Source: Gracilaria gracilis
Lineage: Eukaryota; Rhodophyta; Florideophyceae; Gracilariales; Gracilariaceae
Assembly: GCA_030374805.1 (NCBI GenBank)
Contig: JARGSG010000203.1
Coordinates: 706,734 to 770,733 of the forward strand
DNA length: 64,000 bases
Direction: 5' to 3'
The notes below the pieces were generated by a model. That model did no database searches. It was not told the DNA's origin and was given only the letters and a program-made list of their open reading frames with translations. A program made the translations under genes and the position numbers. Shown here in pieces: positions 44,423 to 53,750 of the stretch (the stretch's first letter is position 1; every line of letters begins with the position of its first letter).

Positions 44423-45136
44423 ATGAGAACGCCCTTTTTCTGCTCGCTCTTCTTCGCGCTCTTCGCCATCACGGAGGCGCAGAGGTACCGCGGTCACTGG
44501 CAGAAGACTTGGCGAGTACCTAGTACCGCCTTCAGGTCAGCCAATCTTGGTTTCGCATTCAGCGGCTACTCCAATGTACGAACCGCACTTTCCGAGAGCA
44601 GAACCGTGTACAAGAACCTTGAAGGTTCGAAGATCATCACCATTGGTGGTGGTAATTACAATGGAGGCTGGACCCGTCGAACCATCCGAGACGTGAACCG
44701 CGCCATTCAGAAAGGATATTTTAGGAACTATCGTGGAATTGCGTACGACATCGAGCAAGGTGATCCTGGTCTCACGGGAATGTTTTTGTCTTCTTTCAAG
44801 CGTGCGAAGAGGGCTGGGTTATTCGTCATTGTTACTGTATCACATACAGCCCCATATGGCTTTACAGATGCCACTACGATTGTGAATGGGTTGCTGAGAA
44901 GTCGATACATTGACATTATCTCGCCGATGATGTACAAAAGTGGGGAGGGCTATCGTGAATGCTCGCAAGCGGGAGGGCTTGTAACGGAAGCAACCAGGGG
45001 TGTTCCTTGGAGTCGATACGCCCGCAGTAGGGCTGCCGTCGTACCATCTATATGGCGGCCGAATTATTACAGAAGGGCTAGATCTTTTCTTCGAAGGCAT
45101 GGCGTATCAATCCAAGGATACATCACGTGGTGCTAG
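44423..45136 (+). CDS. Secreted GH18-like (chitinase-fold) protein
   Basis: 237 aa with a signal peptide (MRTPFFCSLFFALFAITEA, cleavage before QRYRG). Features of a GH18 barrel: KIITIGGGNYNGGW (the k.l.SiGG strand), YRGIAYDIEQGD at the DGxDxDxE position, FVIVTVSHTAPYG (strand five), DIISPMMYKSGEG (the Q.M.Y strand) and a terminal IQGYITWC (the G...W strand). In the catalytic box the first two Asp are replaced by Arg and Ala, while the last Asp and the Glu remain. Activity is therefore uncertain: it may be a lectin-like relative, or a hydrolase with altered substrate. The length is shorter than typical chitinases. ATG context CACCATGAG and an upstream TATA box support the start. Confidence 0.7.
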   Translation: MRTPFFCSLFFALFAITEAQRYRGHWQKTWRVPSTAFRSANLGFAFSGYSNVRTALSESRTVYKNLEGSKIITIGGGNYNGGWTRRTIRDVNRAIQKGYFRNYRGIAYDIEQGDPGLTGMFLSSFKRAKRAGLFVIVTVSHTAPYGFTDATTIVNGLLRSRYIDIISPMMYKSGEGYRECSQAGGLVTEATRGVPWSRYARSRAAVVPSIWRPNYYRRARSFLRRHGVSIQGYITWC

Positions 45137-45467
45137 ATGGTCCGTAGAAAATGAACTGTTCTCGGTCGGTTTCACATCTGGATCTTAATCTAAACGTGTT
45201 CGTGTGGTCTAAGAGCGGCGCGTTTCTCTTACAATCGTAGGGAGGTGAATGCTTTAGCTTTGTTAAAAGTCCACGGGTAAAATCTAATTCTGCCTTATCA
45301 TCTTGTAAAATAAAATAACAATCCCTCGGCCTCATATCGCACTTTCGTGCCAGTTGATTACCCTCATATATAATTTTTATTCACAGAGCAACTACAATTG
45401 CCTGATGGAAAACAGCGATATAGAATCGATCTCCTGCTCAAAACGTACTACCTCCCGGTAAAGCGCC
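45137..45467. other. 3' region of the GH18-like gene; nothing else seen
   Basis: AATAAAAT-type signals occur near 45308-45318, 170 bases past the stop, and may end the transcript. No ORF of interest. Confidence 0.4.
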
Positions 45468-46207
45468 ATGGAAACAGCCGCCTCTCCTTCATTACTTGCC
45501 ACTGAACCACACACCATGCACGTTGGGAGCATAGTTCGAGGTGAAGGTCCTTCCTGTCGAGATTCAGAATTAGGACAAAATGAGGTCAGAGTTCGGAAAC
45601 TGGGAGTACTTCTTGGCTATGTCATCGGAGTGAAAAAGACCCACGACGGCTCCTGTGCAAAGGATTAGCTCAAGCAGGCGTTCCTCGACACCTACCATGC
45701 GGATTCTGAGCGGGGCGTCTCGGCGTTTGTGCATGATGTTCTACTCGCGCACGCCAAGTTCGATAAGCTTGTTAAAAGCGGCCATGCGCTCCCTGCCGAG
45801 ACTGCCATCTATGCGCTCAACATATCCATGACATCTCTGCCAACAAAAATACAGAAACAAATGTGTATGGCCTCGCTTGCAACGGCTTCATACTCGATGG
45901 TCCACTCCTTCTCTCGCTTGCAACGGCTTCATACTCGATGGTCCACTCCTTCTCTCGCTTGCCGATTGTTATGCGTTACTATAACGCCACGGGGAAACTC
46001 GTTGCGATCACCTCGGCCAAGAGAGACACCAAGCTCACCACTCTAACCGTCAAACAAGTACTCAAAACGGCGGCGCTTGACACAGGCACGGGCAAATTGT
46101 CGACAAACGACAACGCCGTGATCAATGCATTAGACTTTGGGGAGTTAACAGGCGCACGGAACTCTGGCTCGGAGCTAAAGATATTTTCACGCCTTTCCAG
46201 GCCATGA
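45468..46207 (+). pseudogene. Unrecognised ORF broken by a 41-bp tandem duplication
   Basis: One reading frame runs from 45468 with a single stop (TAG 45666-45668) through HDVLLAHAKFDKLVKSGHAL to SLATASYSMVHSFSRL. There a 41-bp unit is duplicated (45872-45912 and 45913-45953). Since 41 is not a multiple of three, the frame shifts; the second copy repeats SLATASYSMVHSFSRL in the other frame and continues to 46207 (MRYYNATGKLVAITSAK ... SELKIFSRL). The gene once encoded roughly 230 residues. I do not recognise the family. The Lys-rich, Cys-poor sequence could be an old Gag-like or host protein. Confidence 0.6.
45872..45953 (+). repeat. 41-bp perfect tandem duplication
   Basis: Two copies of a unit starting CTCGCTTGCAACGGCTTCAT, plus nine bases of a third. 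The copies look identical, so the duplication is recent. Confidence 0.9.
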
Positions 46208-47508
46208 GGTTCCCTTCAGTTCTTGGTTGGCGCGGTGACAGATTTCGTACTTATTTTGTAGGTGGGGCTTGTTGCGAAGTGGTGTTGGCTCTGAATCCGC
46301 AAGGATCATTTCGCATCGGTCCCATGACGGCTGGTCAAGCTCTCAATACTTCCAAGCAGCTGAAGCGCCATTTCCCGACTATGTTCAAAGACAATTCAGA
46401 CGTCATGGACGGACAATGACTGGAACACTGTTTGACTTGTTGATGGCCTTTGTGCTCTACTTGAACAACTTACTGCTTTGGGAAGCGGTGAAAAAAGCTT
46501 CATTTAAAGTAGGGAATGAACTTCCCCAAGCGACGCCGTCATTTAGATTCATAGCGTTCCATAGATACATAGGACATATAGGTGAGCTGGACTGCAGAGC
46601 TGTCGTCCAAATCGCTCCGACAGATATGAGCTGTGGGTGGGGCACGAATGATCGCGGCTTTCAAGTATACTTTCGTCGTTCGCCCATACGACGCTTTGTA
46701 GCGTAAGATCTTTAATGTCTGGACAGTGAGGGAGTGTGAATGCCCATAAGGCATATACACAAAGCGTAAGAGAATAAATCTTCGCATCCAGCGGTCTCCA
46801 CTAGAGACAAGCTGTTCCCGCAGTCTCCACTCAATATTGCAAGGCAGGTGGGTGGCTTTTGAGATCGTAGCAATCTAAGCGCGGTATGCAGATGCGGTTA
46901 GCTGTTTGCGCGATGGTTCTCACCGAAGGCAGATCAGTGAACCTATTCATCGGCTAGCTCGACGAGCACCACAGAACATCTTGCCCTTGGTCGCTTGCTA
47001 CAGGCAGTGTAGGAGACACAGAGCGGCAGAACCATATTCTCTGCTACATCAATGGCCAGAGGCCATTCCGTTCAGTGAGACACATAATGTCTTAACTGCT
47101 CCTGCGTTACATGTGACCCAGAAGGTCTTCGCTACTCCTATTGGGTGTGGAGGGCGGCTTGTTTTGAAGAACATCATCAGCGTGGAGGCGACTGCGTTTC
47201 GCAGTCAAAAGCATCGCATTAAGCCGTAGACGGTCGGCAACAGCCAAGCAGCCGGTAGATCAGGGCGAGTGAACAAGGGGTAGATATATCACAAGCCACA
47301 ACGGTGGCGGCGGACTGCCAAGTCACCTGCCACCTGGCGATCAACCACTCAGCCTAGTCCAGTGCGAAATAAATCTTCTTCTGCGTTCCTGGAAATTCCA
47401 ATGTACTTGTGCGTGTCCTGGAAATGCCATACATACTTTGAATCCAAAATATTTCCATGATGGGCTCGCAGCCATCGAATTTGTTCTTCTTTTTTGGTTG
47501 TTGTAGCT
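46208..47508. other. No confident gene
   Basis: ORFs at 46204-46419 and 46269-46706 overlap and carry no motif. The stretch ends at the second 0.9-kb inverted-repeat element. TTGTAGCT directly before it may be the detached first bases of the SINE. Confidence 0.4.
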
Positions 47509-48422
47509 GGGAGCTGCGGGAAATTAACGATTAACAGAGTGTTGACACATTATAATTGTTTTGTTTACTACAGTAATTAATAAGATTCAAGTTGATACGC
47601 TGGAATTAGGCATGGCGAGAAATCCAAAGCGTGACGCTGTTTGCAAAACGCTGTTTTATCGTTGATGTTCCATTTCAGCCTTGTAGTTTCACTGTAAGCA
47701 GGCAATGCAGGCAGTGCAAATCTGGTAATACCCTGACAACATCATCGCCATCTTCGACACTTAGCGCTAATTGTTGCAAGTGTCGCACTTACCGCATTGT
47801 CAAATATCAGAACTCTACTAGATTTAAAATCTTTTCTAACGACCCAAACATAATGGCGTGCTTCTATAGCTCTGTAGAAGGCACATCGAAGTACGCCAAA
47901 AAAATACAAACTACATCCCAAAAACGAAATCTACATGCGTACTTAGACGCGTTATATAGCGCAAATATCGCTATTTGGCGCTCCTTAGTACGCATGTTTT
48001 TCTGTTGAACAGCACTGGTAAACTACCTTAAAAGCATACTTTGATGTGCCTTGAGCGTTTGCATCGAAGTATGCCAACCTTTTTCCCATACTTCTTCACT
48101 GAGATATTGTACCGGCGTTCCAATCCTCGATATCACCGCCAAGTAGCGCTACTTAGCGCTATCTAGTAGTTTGCGATAAGGTGGAATAAACAATGCTTCA
48201 CTGACGTGCAGATTTACATATACTTACAGCGCAGGAAGTTGGTCAGTGTAATGTTGAATACAGTTTTTAATCGAGTAATTGGTAGGGCGTCGCAGTGCGT
48301 GAAGTCACAAAACTGACTGTAAACCGAGCAAAGTAATATACTGTACTATATAATGTAACACGAATAGTACCACTTATTCTTTACCTCCAATTTTGCCAAA
48401 TGTAGAATTTACCGCAGCTCCC
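47509..48422 (-). mobile_element. 0.9-kb inverted-repeat element (MITE-like), copy 2
   Basis: An inverted copy of 9526-10440, ends GGGAGCTGCGGGAAATT and AATTTACCGCAGCTCCC. It carries the same ORF on the plus strand (47631-48008, 125 codons), with few substitutions and an altered C-terminus from a small indel. It directly abuts the SINE on its right. GCT occurs at 47506-47508 and 48424-48426, a possible 3-bp duplication. Confidence 0.82.
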
Positions 48423-48605
48423 TGCTGTCAGCTGCAGCTGTCAGCCACAAGGGGCCAATATGAGACCTCCGGCGGTGTCGAACGGGGTCCCCGCACTGTG
48501 AGCGGCCATAGCTCAATCGGTAAGGGCGTCCGTGTGCTTGTTGTGTGGGCCCGGGGTTCGTGGTTCGAACCCCGGCCCTGCCGATTTTCCCCCTAGTTCA
48601 CTACA
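48423..48605 (+). repeat. tRNA-derived SINE, copy 2
   Basis: A box TAGCTCAATCGG (48509-48520) and B box GGTTCGAACCC (48562-48572). It matches copy 1 from CAGCTGCAGCTG to AGTTCACTACA with scattered changes. The boundary coincides with the inverted-repeat element. Confidence 0.75.
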
Positions 48606-48765
48606 GTTGTTCTCATGGATGCTAAAGATGGGTCTCATCATGAAGTTACATTATATTATTGGTTGGTAAAGCTTGAAACGTTCTGGGAGAAGACAACTGT
48701 GTTTATTCTTGATTCATGTTAGTGTGTAGACTGATCTCAAATGCATCAAATTAGTGTAACCCTCT

Positions 48766-49374
48766 TCACACACGCGTATAGAGTTCTTTCCAGGGTCCGG
48801 TGACACCTAACACATAGTTCCCAATATCAAAGTCACCGGGCTCACTCCAGTTAATTACACCACTTGTATGACCGCTGGAGTGGTACGGCGAGTCGGCCTC
48901 CACAATGAACGATCCTCTCTCATACCCACCACTGCTTTCCTTCAGCTTAAGAGTCCACTGAACGCCCGCACGATTGGACCAAGTAAGCTCATCTTCTGAG
49001 TTGGGCTTCGCAGTGATTTGCACGTAATGCCAGTCGTTTTTCTGATTGCCCGAGTATAACAAGTTCTCATAAGTACCCTCAAGCACGTTGACAATGGCCT
49101 CGGCGCTGTTGAGAGCAATGCAAAGCGTCTGCGGTTTGTTGGGGACGGTGTTATTCGCCCAGCAATAATCGCATTGTGTAGCGCCGATACGAGGGGTGGC
49201 GTACGGTTCGGGGCATTGAAGACATGCTTCCAGGTTGGCTGCGGGCTGGAATGTGCCCGGTTGGCACGGTTGACAGCCGTTTGGTCCGTTGCCGTAGCCC
49301 GGGGAACACGGGGTGACGACGGCTAGGATCACGGTTGGCATAGTAAGACAGAGGAGGAGGATGGCGCGAAACAT
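48766..49374 (-). CDS. Secreted protein with GCC2/GCC3-like Cys-rich domain
   Basis: 202 aa from the ATG at 49374. A signal peptide (MFRAILLLCLTMPTVILAVV) is followed by a Cys-rich module, CSPGYGNGPNGCQPCQPGTF ... CLQCPEPYATPRIGATQCDYC (about residues 23-70). This is the C..C.pG.......C..C........G...C..C pattern of GCC2/GCC3 ephrin-receptor-like repeats. The last 120 residues hold no further Cys apart from CIAL and look beta-rich (WHYVQITAKPNSEDELTW; NYVLGVTGPW). The function is probably extracellular recognition, but this is inference. No upstream TATA box was clear. The upstream overlapping frame 49151-49777 is a shadow that crosses a GTGGCAGTGGG minisatellite (49510-49545). Confidence 0.7.
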   Translation of the reverse strand: MFRAILLLCLTMPTVILAVVTPCSPGYGNGPNGCQPCQPGTFQPAANLEACLQCPEPYATPRIGATQCDYCWANNTVPNKPQTLCIALNSAEAIVNVLEGTYENLLYSGNQKNDWHYVQITAKPNSEDELTWSNRAGVQWTLKLKESSGGYERGSFIVEADSPYHSSGHTSGVINWSEPGDFDIGNYVLGVTGPWKELYTRV

Positions 49375-50170
49375 GGTTTGGAGGGGAGTTGTGGCGGCGT
49401 GGATTGGATAGTGGGGAATGTGTAATCGCGATGGTTGTGTTGAATGGTGAACGTGGGAGAGCGGGGACCAGCGACGCGCTTAAGTACGTGTTACAGACGG
49501 TGGCATTGAGGTGGCAGTGGGGTGGCAGTGGGGTGGCAGTGGGGTGGAAGTTGGTGGCGGTGGTGCAATGGTGATTGCTGTGGCATTTGGCATGATCTTT
49601 GTTACACGTTGAGCATGTTGAGATGATGTCCGTGATGCTGTTCGCGAAGGAGAGTTCGCTTGCATGAGATTGTAGTACCGTTGGAACGTTTGAGTTGGAA
49701 AACGTGAACACGTATTGGGTTAATTTTGGTTTCTTATGAAGGTTTGCAAACGACGCTGAACTGTTAGCGGCAACCAACGTGCTGAAATTTGTGGCACGGC
49801 TTGTGCTGTCATCACAATTTTAAGCACGCAACTGCGACTTTGGCGGGAACGAGACAGACGTAGCCTTACATGCATAATTTGTCGTTACATATTTGACACC
49901 GCCATGCCCGAATTTGGCAAGTTGCCAGGGCTCTCATCTCTTCTAAAATTGAAAGTCCACATCGTCTCTCTACGTGTACAAAACAAATGGCACAAGCCAT
50001 TAGATAATACTTGGTAAATAGATAGAACACCAGCAACGAAGAAAAACACGCGCTAGATAAAAAGCCGAGTTTTGCAGGACCTTTCCGAAACATTTCATGT
50101 CGAACGGTTAGAATTAGCGAACGTATACAATTTTCCAAAAATAGAAAAAAACCAAAACATACAGAACTGC
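49375..50170. other. Intergenic, with a GGTGGCAGTGG minisatellite
   Basis: Several tandem units of GTGGCAGTGGG near 49509-49545, in the promoter side of the Cys-rich gene. No further coding sequence is supported. GTACCGTTGGAAC (49675-49687) is a one-mismatch form of the recurrent motif. Confidence 0.5.
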
Positions 50171-51061
50171 TCACGAGAACACGCCCACGGGCGAGAATAC
50201 GCCCACGGGCGCCAAGCCGCCGCCGACGGGCGCGAACGACACGGTGCGCGCGTTGAGCGGCTGCACGCTGCGCGCATTGCCGAAGAACGCGCTGTCAGTC
50301 AGCGCCGCGTACAGCTGCACCACGCTGTCCGAAATGATCTGCCGCCGGTTGGCCACCATCCACATCACGCCCTCCGAGCAAGGCGGCGTCGTCAGTGACC
50401 CCCCGTACATACTGAACATCACGTCGTTGCCCACAAAGCTGCCCGTGTCCACCTCTATGTCCGTCACCCCCAGCCGCGCGCGCGTCAGAATAGAGATCAC
50501 TTCGAGCAGGCCGCGTGGGGGAACCGCCCTGCTCGTTAGACAGTCGTCTGCGCCGTCTGAAAACATCACGGAGAGTACCATCAGCGCGCCGTCCGCGGAC
50601 GCGTGCACCAGGTGTGCTTCGAGGGGGTACGTCACGCCGCCGATGTGATGCTCGCTCGGCGAGTGGAAGTGAATGTTCACCAGCTCGAACTGTACTCCTT
50701 CGAACAGCGCGCTGCCACACGTGCCGGCTTGCTCGCACGCCAGCTCGAAGTTACTCGTGGTTTGCTCAAATTTCAAAAGCGCGCGAGTGGTGGAGAGGAT
50801 GGGCTGGCGCGGCTGGCTTCTGACTGGCGTGACGGGGCACGGAATGTCGATGGGGCTTTGGGAGAGCCCGCTGCCGCACGTCTCGAACGACGGGTCGAGC
50901 GTGCCCCACATGGCGGGTCCGTCGGGTGCTGACGGATCGTACGAGAATGTGACTGCCTCTTCTTCTTCTTGGCGGGTTGTGTTGCGGAGTACCGTTTTGA
51001 CGGAATGCGATGCCGTCACCAAGCTCAGCAGCAGCGCTAACATGAGTAAGCCTGAATTCAT
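50171..51061 (-). CDS. Alpha-type carbonic anhydrase, secreted
   Basis: 296 aa from the ATG at 51061, chosen because a TATA box lies at 51166-51173 and a signal peptide starts there (MNSGLLMLALLLSLVTASHS). Catalytic features are complete: CGSGLSQSPIDI (N-terminal QSPI motif), VNIHFHSPSEH (two zinc His), EAHLVHAS (third zinc His in HLVH) and SLTTPPCSEGV with the active-site Thr. Two Cys (CGSG, and C in TTPPC) could form the conserved disulfide. The enzyme interconverts CO2 and bicarbonate outside the plasma membrane, which would supply inorganic carbon to a marine alga. The C-terminus carries a tandem PVGVFS from an 18-bp repeat. Confidence 0.92.
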   Translation of the reverse strand: MNSGLLMLALLLSLVTASHSVKTVLRNTTRQEEEEAVTFSYDPSAPDGPAMWGTLDPSFETCGSGLSQSPIDIPCPVTPVRSQPRQPILSTTRALLKFEQTTSNFELACEQAGTCGSALFEGVQFELVNIHFHSPSEHHIGGVTYPLEAHLVHASADGALMVLSVMFSDGADDCLTSRAVPPRGLLEVISILTRARLGVTDIEVDTGSFVGNDVMFSMYGGSLTTPPCSEGVMWMVANRRQIISDSVVQLYAALTDSAFFGNARSVQPLNARTVSFAPVGGGLAPVGVFSPVGVFS

Positions 51062-51165
51062 TGTTGCAAGTGGCAGGATGGCACACCAATGGCGATTACT
51101 GACGCTTCCTGCACGAAACGGTGCGGTCGGATCAAGGACATCGGAGTAGAGGCGGATCGCGCTCG

Positions 51166-51173
51166 TTTTTATA
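51166..51173 (-). promoter_or_regulatory. TATA box of the carbonic anhydrase gene
   Basis: Minus strand TATAAAAA, about 105 bases upstream of the ATG. Confidence 0.65.
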
Positions 51174-51347
51174 GGGAACGGGACCCCATTCAACACCATC
51201 TAGTAGCCGAGCGACTGGATGGTTGTAAAAATAGAAGCCATATTGTGTTGATGAGGTAAAAGTGAGCGTTTGGGATTATGTTCGGCGAAGAATTTGAGTG
51301 AGGGAACGATAGAGCTGTATTCTAAGCATGACATCTTCGTCAAGGAA

Positions 51348-52230
51348 ACATTACGTGCACGGAACGATTTCTATTGTGTGGTGGCCACCTTCGGAACTCT
51401 ATATAAAAACGCAGTTTACACTTTCTGAAACTGGCTGTAGCGTTGTACCGTCGTACATGCAACTTATGGAGTCACAATAAACGACGAAACTTACTGTACA
51501 AAGCGCGTTACACATTGCTCTCTTCGCTTTGTGTTTTGGCCATAGCAACGCAGGAACACTTCCAAATTCGACAGCTTCTGTAAAAGTTTCACGGTGAAAC
51601 GCGCTGCTCGAATAGACTTGAAGCAAGCAAATTGCATGTTCGTCAAGCAAGCATCCAATGCATAGAACTTGCTCCACATGTACATCACTAGAACTGAGCA
51701 GAAATAAGCCTTGCGCAAGAAAAGGGAAAGCATCAATGTCGCTACTCGAAATAACGTCACTTGTCGCCTGGGCATTGCTCTCTGAGAGCTCCTAGTGTAT
51801 TACCACTGCACCATTATTGGATTGCTGCCGGTAAATGTGCTCCATAGACGAGTAAGCAAAACAAATTGTATACCTGTCAAGTAAGGTTCAACTTTCTGCG
51901 CTCGTAGAACAAGTTGCGTTTCGTGGTCACCAACGAAGAATATACTATATACGACTCGTTTGTATCAAGCATATACGCTTGCGTGAGCATATACACATGC
52001 GTGAGCATATACACTTGCGTGAGCATATACGCTTGCGTGAGCATATATGCTTGCGAAAGCATATATCTACGCTTGCTTTAGCAACAGCGGATTACAAGAA
52101 ATGCGCATCACACGACATCACATCATGCTTTACCTTCTTTGCAGAGCATTGTGGCCACAGCAAAATACGACTGTTCGCATTGAATATGCTTATGCTTCAT
52201 CGACGGGGTCGAATGCAAAATTTGCAAAGT
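51348..52230. repeat. Direct duplication unit 1 (883 bp)
   Basis: Near-identical to 52583-53394 from ACATTACGTGCACGG onward. It carries a TATATAAAAA box at 51400-51409 and AATAAA at 51476-51481 (plus strand). A minus-strand ORF of 94 codons (51491-51775) is identical in both units. An 18-bp minisatellite (five units of AGCATATACGCTTGCGTG type, 51968-52057) is expanded here only. No motif is recognisable in any frame. The TATA and poly(A) spacing would fit a promoter with a short transcript or an LTR. Confidence 0.75.
51968..52057 (+). repeat. 18-bp minisatellite
   Basis: Five units of AGCATATACGCTTGCGTG with small variants; unit 2 of the duplication keeps about one. Confidence 0.85.
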
Positions 52231-52582
52231 ATTCACCACCCAGATGGCTGACATCTGTGGCATTTAACGTTAGATCGGGCGGCGATTGTACTATAATCGC
52301 AGGGATTAATTGCTTTAACACATTCAAGGTCCACACAATGGGGAAATGTAGATAGGAGCTATGTGCCAATGTGATGAGCTAGAGGCAACGTACGACGACA
52401 TGACGGTAAGCGCTTTCCTTCTGAACGGCGGGCTCACGCGGTTTCATACGAGGCAAGTAGATGGAGGCACGATCAGTCTTGTCATGTGGTGGGCTGTAAG
52501 ACGAAACAGACACGTACCAACGGTACCGTTGTCACTTTTTGGGCTGTATTCATGGAGCGCGATCTATGAAACGGATTCGGAG

Positions 52583-53394
52583 ACATTACGTGCACGGAAC
52601 GATTTCTATTGTGTGGTGGCCACCTTCGGAACTCTATATAAAAACGCAGTTTACACTTTCTGAAACTGGCTGCAGCGTTGTACATGCAACTTATGGAGTA
52701 ACAATAAACGACGAACCTTACTGTACAAAGCGCGTTACACATTGCTCTCTTCGCTTTGTGTTTTGGCCATAGCAACGCAGGAACACTTCCAAATTCGACA
52801 GCTTCTGTAAAAGTTTCACGGTGAAACGCGCTGCTCGAATAGACTTGAAGCAAGCAAATTGCATGTTCGTCAAGCAAGCATCCAATGCATAGAACTTGCT
52901 CCACATGTACATCACTAGAACTGAGCAGAAATAAGCCTTGCGCAAGAAAAGGGAAAGCATCAATGTCGCTACTCGAAATAACGTCACTTGTCGCCTGGGC
53001 ATTGCTCTCTGAGAGCTCCTAGTGTATTACCACTGCACCATTATTGGATTGCTGCCGGTAAATGTGCTCCATAGACGAGTAAGCAAAACAAATTGTATAC
53101 CTGTCAAGTAAGGTTCAACTTTCTGTGCTCGCAGAACAAGTTGCGTTTCGTGGTCACCAACGAAGAATATACTATATACGACTCGTTTGTATCAAGCTTA
53201 TACGCTTGCGTGGGCATATATCTACGCTTGCGTGAGCAACTGCGGACTACAAGAAATGCGCATCACTCGACATCACATCATGCTTTGCCTTCTTTGCAGA
53301 GCATTGTGACCACAGAAGTACATTCAAAATACGACTGTTAGCATCGAATATGCTTATGCTTCATCGAGGGGGGCGCATGCAAAAATTTGCAAAG
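52583..53394. repeat. Direct duplication unit 2 (812 bp)
   Basis: The second copy, with the same TATATAAAAA box (near 52635) and AATAAA (near 52705). It lacks a GTACCGTC-type 6-base stretch and the minisatellite expansion of unit 1. The 352 bases between the units (52231-52582) contain no ORF shared with either and one TACCAACGGTA site. Confidence 0.75.
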
Positions 53395-53413
53395 TTCATC
53401 GAACTGGACGGAG

Positions 53414-53712
53414 TGTGATAACCTGGCGGTCCATGGATATCACACTGCGGTCCTTTGGTTATCACACTGCGGTCCAGGAATCTGGGTCACTTGAATACTC
53501 TTTTCTATCAGAGAGAACAATAGTGGAATGACAATGGAGTTGTCTCGAAGATGAGAGCCACTAGGACTCTCATCAAGAGACCTTTTATAGACAAAGATAG
53601 TGTATAACAAATAGGGAGTAAATGGTCGTGAGTACTGAATATCAAATTAAGACCATACAAGTAATCAATAACAAACAATATGAATCAAATATAAGTGGTC
53701 GTAATGCCGACA
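53414..53712 (-). repeat. 3' LTR of copia E
   Basis: 299 bp with TG..CA ends, containing repeated CACACTGCGGTCC units near 53444-53476. Only one LTR is in the window, so it is not confirmed by a partner. Confidence 0.6.
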
Positions 53713-53750
53713 CCCCCCCTCGACCTTAGAAGGGAGCAACGCAAAGCGCA

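Noticed and set aside
49151-49777. 208-codon minus ORF over the Cys-rich gene
   Set aside because: Different frame from the signal peptide and Cys module; its length comes from a minisatellite.
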